Assembly: GCF_022682495.2 (NCBI RefSeq)
Contig: NC_071392.1
Span: 106,444,896-106,508,895 of the forward strand
Length of the DNA stretch: 64,000 nt
Reading direction: 5' to 3'
DNA from: Desmodus rotundus
Taxonomy: Eukaryota > Chordata > Mammalia > Chiroptera > Phyllostomidae
Part shown: positions 57,815 to 64,000 of the stretch, one piece after another
Layout: the number at the start of each line of letters is the position of its first letter
Numbering within the stretch: the first letter of the stretch is position 1
Program-made: the position numbers and the translations under genes
Notes under the pieces: generated by a model
The model's database searches: none
The model's input: the letters and a program-made list of their open reading frames with translations, nothing else
Told to the model about the DNA's origin: nothing

Positions 57815-58265
57815 TGTATGTCAGTTTCCTATTGCTGCTGTAACCTGTTATCACAAAGTTAATGGCTACAAGTAGCACCCATTTTTTTAGTCTTATCGTT
57901 TTGGAGGTCGGGCATCCTAAATAGGCTGCCCTGGGCTAAAGTCAAGGTGTTAGGAGCCCTGTGTTCCCTTCTGGAAGCTCTGTGGGAGAATCAGTATTCC
58001 TGCCTTTTCTCGTTTCTAGAGACCACTTGCATCTCTTGGCTCATGGCTCCTGAGCCCATTTCCAAAGCCAGCATCCCAGCGTCGTCACATCTCTCTCTGG
58101 TTCTGCCTCCCCTGCTTCTCTCGATCGCGATCATCTCCCCATCTCAAGTCATCTGATTATCGACCTTAATTCCTTCTGAAGCCTTAATTCCACTTTACCA
58201 TGTAGGTGACATATTCGCAGGTTCCGCAGAGTAGGACGTGACATCTTTAAGCTACTATTCTGTTA
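57815..58265 (-). mobile_element. Solo LTR, ERVL-MaLR (MLT1-like), antisense
   Basis: On the + strand: 'tgtcagtttcctattgctgctgtaacctgttatcacaaag', 'ttttggaggtcgggcatcc', 'gggctaaagtcaaggtgttagg', 'cttctggaagctctgtgggagaatc', 'cttggctcatggctcc', 'catctcaagtcatctgattatcgaccttaattcc', 'cgcaggttccgcagagtaggacgtgacatcttt'. All are landmarks of a reverse MLT1. Confidence 0.9.
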
Positions 58266-58334
58266 ACTATGGAGTATATTAGGGCAGTGTAGTCGAAAGA
58301 CTCAAGTCTTTTCTGTTCCTCAGTGTTCCTTGCT

Positions 58335-58440
58335 TTAATGTAGGGGTAGCGTGGTACCACCTCACTGGGATGCGAAAAGATGCTTAGAGCAGTGCCTGCC
58401 GTGTCTAAGTTTTCAATAAACATTAATATCATCAGATGCT
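58335..58440 (+). mobile_element. SINE MIR 3' end
   Basis: 'gatgcttagagcagtgcctgccgtgtctaagttttcaataaacattaatatc' is a sense MIR terminus. Confidence 0.75.
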
Positions 58441-58484
58441 GTAAGTTGCATTGGGCCCACTATCATCTGCCACTGTTTATTATG

Positions 58485-58715
58485 AAATTAACATTTATTG
58501 AGTCAAGTCCAGTGTTTCATTTAATAGTCACTGAAAACAGACAGACCAAACAACTTTGATGAGTAGCTGTCATCACCCCGCTTTATAGATGAGTACATTG
58601 AGGCCCAGGAATTCTTACTGACCTACTCTGAGTCACACAATTAAGAAATGACAGGAGAAGGACTGAAACCCGGTTTTCTCTGCTGCAGATTGAGGGCTTG
58701 TTCCATTCCACCCCC
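58485..58715 (-). mobile_element. SINE MIR
   Basis: Reverse MIR: 'attaacatttattgagtcaag', 'catcaccccgctttatagatgagtacattgaggcccagg', 'ctgagtcacacaattaagaaatgacaggagaaggactgaaacccgg'. Faces the preceding MIR. Confidence 0.8.
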
Positions 58716-58859
58716 ACTGCCTTGGATTCGGGCAGCATTTGGGTCCCTGCCGCCATCCGCTCGCTCCCTTCACGTAGGTGCTGGCACTGGGAGCCTGGCG
58801 GGGCCACCTGTCTGCAGGGATGGCTCAGAGCCTCGGAGCTCCAGGCGCTCAGCTGCCAG

Positions 58860-59400
58860 TCGCCCGAGCACACTCATGTAATCTTAATGAACAATGTGCA
58901 GCGCCATTAAAAACTCAATTTGGGCTTTCTCTTTACTGCCAACGTGAGGAAATGCAATCGTGAGGTGCTCATGTGTAAACACAATAGCCGCCATCTGCTA
59001 CGGAGAAGCGTTTTGCCTCCAAAAAGGGGGTCTAGGCTGCAGACGCATCAATAACGGGGCGCTTATCGAGGCATTATTATGCACGGAGGGGGAAAAATGC
59101 AAAATTTATGGCCAGCCGGAGAGCACTTCCTGGTTCAGTTTCACACATTTCAGTGCTGTGTATAATAACTATGGGGAAACGAAGGCTGTTTTATGTTCCT
59201 TATCACGTCAGTGGATTTTTGAGAGAGAGAGAGAGAATGAGAGAGAGAGAATGTATTTACAGTCTTCCTCCTTGTTTCTGACTGATCTCAGCATAATGAC
59301 TGGCTCATTTTTGATCTCCGGGAAACTGACAGCCCTAGGATGATATTAATTAGGCCAACCTGTTGATGAAAGAGCGCCTCACTGAGCTGCTGATGGATGC
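58860..59400. other. Candidate conserved noncoding element (possible intronic enhancer)
   Basis: No transposon signature over about 540 bases despite a repeat-rich neighbourhood. It retains CpGs and has many AT-core homeodomain-like (taattag at 59347-59353, attattat) and SOX-like (acaat) words. A GA microsatellite (59221-59250) splits it. Constraint is inferred from composition only and not shown. Confidence 0.35.
59221..59250. repeat. Interrupted (GA)n microsatellite
   Basis: Two GA runs separated by 'atga' within the candidate conserved block. Confidence 0.9.
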
Positions 59401-59519
59401 GGCTTCACTTCTGAACAATCTCTAAACCAGCAGGCCTGTGCTGAACTCAGAGATACAGCTTCCTTCCTTTCTGGAGGATGTGGCCGGACCGCTGTAAGCC
59501 GGGCACAGGGTGGAGAAGG

Positions 59520-59745
59520 CCGGCTCCCACCCTCCTGTAAGACTCTACGCTTGCATTGCTGGGTGCTATGGCTTCCTGCCTCTGTGCCTTTGCACGTGCT
59601 GTTCCCTCTATTTGAAGTGCCCTCCCAAATTACCAGCAGGCACACTTCCATGGAAGGGATCCTGGCTGGGGAAGAGGACAGGCTCACACATTCTGATGCA
59701 TGGAGCTTAGCTCTCTACTCCCTAGTATGTATTTATGTCTGCTGG
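59520..59745 (+). mobile_element. LINE L2 fragment
   Basis: Sense L2: 'gcctctgtgcctttgcacgtgctgttccctctatttgaagtgccctccc', followed by 'taccagcaggcacacttcc'. Confidence 0.75.
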
Positions 59746-61185
59746 TTATACTAACCTGACATGGCTGAAGATATTCCTGGGGAAGGGGCGTTAGGAGAGA
59801 AAAATCTGAGCCCTGTGCAGTTAGGGTATGAGAGGATTTATGCGTTCTGCAGACTGGAGGGGCCCCGTTGCAGGGCATGACTCCAGGGCCGTGGGTAGAG
59901 GGGAAAATCCATCCCAAAGGATGATACCAAGTGGAAGTAAGAGCTGAACGGTAGGGGGCAGAGGTGCTGGGTGAGCGTGCATCCTGATGGAGGAGGGGAA
60001 ATGCCATGGGAGTTTGCAGGAGGAGCTGTCTCTTGAACCTTGTTGACTTTGGAGCCAAAGCAGTTCAGTTGTGTGTCCCCTGAAAGTGTCCCAGAGCAAG
60101 GAGACACTAATAAGGACCTGCCCAGTCATGGCCACACCACACTGGCTGGCAAGGGCATATGAGGGATCTGTGCCTGGAAGTGCAGTGGGGACAAGGGGGT
60201 TGCCATCGTTACTTAAGGTGCCTTGGGGACTTTGGGGAATACATAGGGAGTGTGGCTGGGAGCTGGAGTTCCAGCAGGGACAGGTGGGGGCTTCAAGCTG
60301 GTAAGATTCCACTGTCAGTGTTCATAATATGCTCACTGGCTGGTGAGGTTTTCTAGCTCAGCTTAGCCCAGCCCTGGAAGATGTTGACCCACCTGGCTCA
60401 GTTAGTCACCCTGGCCTCTGTGTCAAGGTTGGATTTCCTGCCCGGCCCACTGTGATCGCGGCCTCTGCAACTGCGAGGCATCTTCCTCCCCTGCCGCTGT
60501 CCCCTCGACACAGTCTGTGGTTCACCGAGCCCTGACTCATGTAGTTAGTAGCTTCTGGTTCAGACACTAGGGTTGGGTGCACCTGCTTGGTGGAGCCCAG
60601 ATCATGTGCCCGAGTCCTAGCTGCAGAGGAGGCTGGGAAAGAGGGTGTCGGGCTTTTTGCTTTGAGATAGAGGAAAAGGGGCCCTGCTTAAAAAATTAGG
60701 GAGATGCCCCCCACACAGGGAGGGAGTTCAGATAGCGACTGGTCAAACCACAGGGTAAATTCTGACTTCTGAGCATCGCTTCCACTACCTTGGAGGGTGG
60801 CCTGAGAGCAGCCACCCGTGGTGGGTGGGGTCTGAGGAGCGATGTAGACCATGTTGGTTACACTGGCCGGCAGCCCTGAGGAGTTTTCACTGATGGAAGG
60901 TGGACCTACCCCAGGTCTACCCCCAAACCTTCTTTTCTTTCTGTCCAGATTGGGAGCGAAATGACCTGACACCGCATTTTGCTTTTTATATCATGTTCTC
61001 CCTCTAAGACTTTGGTGAGGACAGGACCTGATACCACGAGGAGGCTTCTATACTCACATAAGAACATCCAGATCTCCCAGATCCCTGCTGTGTAGACAGT
61101 GTATACCTGCTGGCTTCTGAATGGGTCATCCCTCTATCTCTGGTTCACTACCTTGGGATACCTATGTGCATACTAACAAAATACC
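59746..61185. other. Unassigned sequence, possible LTR debris
   Basis: 59770-60320 carries a 163-codon minus-strand frame without homology, and a '...cagaacgcataaatcctctc' phrase on that strand that could be an LTR R region. I cannot confirm a family. The rest shows nothing. Confidence 0.35.
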
Positions 61186-61643
61186 TGTGATGACAGGATG
61201 ATGGTCCTCCAAAGATGTCCATGGAACCTGTGCATAAGTTACCTTACATGGCAAAACGGACTTTGCAGATGTGATTGAATTAAGGATCTTGCAGTGGGAG
61301 ATTATGGTGGATTGTCTGGGTGGACGCAATGCATAGGATCCTTCTAAGAGGGAGGCTGGAGGGTCACAGTCAGAAATAGGAGGCGTGCCAAAGGAAATAG
61401 AGGTTGGAGCCATGCCCTTTGGAGATGGAGGGAGGGGCCATGAGCCAAGGAATGCAGGCAGCCGCTACAAGCTAGACCAGGCAGGGAAATGGATTCTCTC
61501 CTAAAGCCTCCGGAAGGAAAGCAGCCTTCCCAACACCGTGACTTTGGACTTCTGACCTCCAGATCCATAAGAAAAGACATTTGTGTTGTATTAAGCCACT
61601 GAGTTTGTGGTAATTTGTTATAGCAGCCGTAGGACACTAATCC
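61186..61643 (+). mobile_element. Solo LTR, ERVL-MaLR (MLT1-like)
   Basis: Sense: 'gtgcataagttaccttacatggcaaaacggactttgcagatgtgattgaattaaggatcttg', 'gagggaggctggagggtcacagtcag', 'gagccaaggaatgcaggcagcc', 'ggacttctgacctccag', 'ttaagccactgagtttgtggtaatttgttatagcagccgtaggacactaatcc'. Very clear match. Confidence 0.92.
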
Positions 61644-62219
61644 CTGGTCTAAATCTCGTGTCCCCAAGATATCCACGAGCAGAACACTGGGCTGTAACCT
61701 TCTGGCCTGCACACTTTTCTCCTTTGGGGGTAGGCTGGGTGAGCAGCCATCGTTTTCTTTTATCTTTCTTTGTATTTTTTGTTGTTGTTAATTATCTCAG
61801 TTATCTCTCTGAGCCTAGCACCAAAACGCATACCTTTCTGTCTAGTCTGAGGGCCAAGGCATGCATAATATGTCACACAAGTTGACATCACGGGCCAGGG
61901 TGGTGGTGATGGGGAACACGGTATGTGACCCTCACCCAACCCAGCTCTGGCCCACCCAAGACACGGATGGTCTTGCGGATGGTACAAGCTATTCCTTTTC
62001 ATCTCCGCGATTCATTCCCGCGGTCCATTCTTCCCATTCTCTTCTTTCTCTCTGCTTTCCACCCAGGGATGCTGCTCTTAATCATGTTCCTACTGGGAGC
62101 ATCTTGCAGCTTTGCTTGGTAGCTCTCATTACTCATCTTGTCTCCCTAAATAAAGGGACTTGCAGCAAGTGGGGGCTCTATGGGGGTGCCAACACAATAA
62201 TGAGGATGCTAGGTGCGGA
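61644..62219. other. Unique intron sequence
   Basis: No repeat or gene recognised. Confidence 0.45.
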
Positions 62220-62410
62220 AATAAACTACAGAATTTGAATGGCTTAATAACCCCACAATAGTTTATTTCTTGTACACAAAAGGTCTGAAATGAGTGTTCC
62301 TAATAGGTGGGTGGCCTTTCTCATGGCCACCGCCATTCGGGCAGCCAGGCTCCTTTTGTTGTGGCTCTGCTGTCACTTAGGTTCTGCTCCAGCTGGTGGG
62401 TGGGGAAGAA
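62220..62410 (-). mobile_element. Probable old LTR fragment
   Basis: 'gaatggcttaataaccccacaatagtttatttcttg', 'ggtgggtggcctttctcatggcc', 'gcagccaggctccttttgttgtggctctgctgtc' resemble a common reverse MaLR/ERVL-type LTR segment. Family not fixed. Confidence 0.4.
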
Positions 62411-62418
62411 CAATGGGG

Positions 62419-62570
62419 CAGTGATTCTCACACGTTGATGTGCTTCCTGTTGTGCAAACCAGCTGAGGGTCTTGGTAAATGCAGATTTGGAATCCGTAGG
62501 CCTGGGGTGGGGCCCGAGGTTCTGCTTTTCTTATAAGCTCCCAGGTTATGCTGAGGCTGCCCATCTGAGA
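62419..62570. mobile_element. MER5A-type hAT DNA transposon
   Basis: 'cagtgattctcacacgttgatgtgc', 'gtaggcctggggtggggcccgagg', 'ttataagctcccaggttatgctgaggctgcc'. Same orientation as the copy at 52549. Confidence 0.8.
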
Positions 62571-64000
62571 GAGACAAGAGAGACAAGACCATCCTTTGAG
62601 AGACAAGATTAAGGAGGATGGAGCAAGGAGGGCTGGGGGACAGTAGAGGGAGGCAGCTTTTAGGGACTAGGCCTGAAAGTGGCACACTTCATATTCAAGC
62701 CTCACTAGCTAGAACCCAGTTGCACAGCCCACCTCTCTATAAGGGGAGGCTGGGGAATATGGTCCAGCTATGTACCCAGAATGAAGAGGACAGGTTTGCA
62801 CATCCACAGGTGACTTCTGTACATGGAGAGTCCATGGAGGGCCAACCCCTTTCACCAGCTCCACCTCCAGGGGAACGCAGCGACCATGGGGCAGCAAGAT
62901 GGGAGTGGATGGATGTCACATGGCGTCACCTCTTCAGTGGCCTGCCTCACCACTGGGACTAGGATGGAGGAAGTGGGAACCTGGGCTGGTGGAAGGGACA
63001 GCTGCTCAACTCTTCTCTGCGGCCCCTAGGACAGAGCTCAGGGTGAATCCCAGGAGGATGGGAGTGGAGTTGTCCACGGGGCATCGTGAGACTCCAAGTG
63101 GAGGGAGCCAGGTGCCGTTTGCTTCTCAGACTGCCTTCCCGACCATGGGTGTGCCGCCCCTCCGCGGCAGGGGCAGCCATCCCACCTTTGTGGGGCTTGT
63201 GGGTCGTCACTCCTCCTTCCCAGAGAGACCCCCTGGAACCTTGTGGGGTGTAGGTCAGCGGACAGCTATGGGCATGGATGCAGCCTCAGTTTGCCCTCTG
63301 TAGTGGTCCCTTTCTTGCTGCCTCACTGGGAGGTTTGGATGATTAGCTTTGACATCTGACAAGGGACAGCTCTCCACTTACCCTGTTCTACTTCCAAGCC
63401 ATGAACTGGGAAGCGTGACTCTCGGGAACATGGGGAAAGACACCACCTTGGCTTGCTTTCAGTGGTTCCGACCCCAGGAGGTGGGTGAGCTTTCTGATTG
63501 GTGGGATGGGCAAAGTCTGGTAGCCATGGGTTCAAGGCTCTGTCCTTGTTTCCTTCCTCGTTGGTTTATTTTGGGGATGAGCCCACCCAACAGCCCTATG
63601 TGGTCAGCCCTCGAGGACAGCACTAGTCCTGGGAATCTGGGGGGACTTGGAGGGAGGGGGTCCACGATCCTCCCAGTGCTCTGCATGATTTTCATGGAAG
63701 ACAATGCAGGAAGCCTAATTTAGCCTCAAGTCCAAGTTACTTCCTCGAATCCATCTTTGGGAATAATGAAGTGGAGGTTTTGAATGTTACCTCTCTCCTC
63801 TGTCTATTTTTAAATTCATTCAGATCCTACAGGAGATGGGCTATGAATGACTGGTACCCTCTGGAACCCCAACAAGATATGGATTGCCCAGCACTTACTA
63901 GCTGGCAGCTGTTAGTGTTTTGGGAATTAGGGTGAAAGAAGGAGCAGTTACTTCTAGCGGTAGCTGCTCTTTGTGGCTGAGGATAAGTAGTCATAAGGTT
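62571..64000. other. Unique intron sequence to window end
   Basis: No repeat recognised. Overlapping frames (62618-63303 and 63349-63723) are compositional, with no domain and no splice context that fits the PTPRT MAM domain. Confidence 0.5.

Noticed and set aside
59821..60312. 163-codon minus-strand frame
   Set aside because: Pro/Ser/Leu-rich, overlaps several other frames, no homology; may be LTR debris.

Overview
This window is mammalian nuclear DNA and almost certainly comes from a bat. It carries spliceosomal exon and intron structure and ancient MIR, L2, MaLR, L1 and hAT repeats. It also has three tRNA-derived SINEs whose 'ccagccagggc' ends, paired 'gactgggaatcgaacc' B-box blocks and GAGAGAAACATC motifs match the chiropteran VES family. 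Only three such SINEs occur in 64 kb, and I saw no Helibat or SPIN-type element, so a bat lineage without a heavy recent DNA-transposon load is likely (inference).

The only protein-coding sequence I can support is one 126-bp exon on the + strand at 879-1004. It encodes the start of the extracellular MAM domain ([13 protein letters not shown]...) of PTPRT, receptor-type protein tyrosine phosphatase T (RPTP-rho). It has a normal acceptor and donor and is phase 1 on both sides, so it corresponds to exon 2 of this very large gene. Bases 1-878 are therefore the 3' end of intron 1, and 1005-64000 are the 5' part of intron 2, which continues beyond the window. All other open frames are short, start at arbitrary ATG or near-cognate codons, and show no family resemblance.

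Layout: 1-1.8 kb, exon 2 and near-exon intron. 1.8-13 kb, MaLR LTRs, L2, MIR, microsatellites and a minus-strand ERV LTR. 13.4-14 kb, an hAT relic split by a mariner-like miniature element. 15-23.6 kb, plus-strand L1 remnants, a sense-oriented ERV LTR, L2/MIR, a nested MIR/L1 and an hAT relic. 23.6-34 kb, mostly unique sequence with scattered MIRs and one VES SINE. 34.5-41 kb, an AT-rich block of minus-strand L1 debris with a VES SINE and clear target-site duplication. 43.5-46.2 kb, plus-strand L1 3' ends, one interrupted by an ERV LTR. 46-64 kb, unique sequence with MaLR LTRs, hAT relics (MER5A-like and another), MIRs, L2s, a perfect 53-bp tandem duplication, a third VES SINE and a long CpG-retaining stretch that looks like conserved noncoding DNA.

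There is no operon, CRISPR array, viral gene or non-coding RNA gene that I can support. The most interesting signals are candidate intronic enhancers (best at 58.86-59.40 kb), the nested transposons, and sense-oriented LTRs that could provide cryptic intronic signals. I did not find an undescribed biological system, and I think this is an ordinary large intron.
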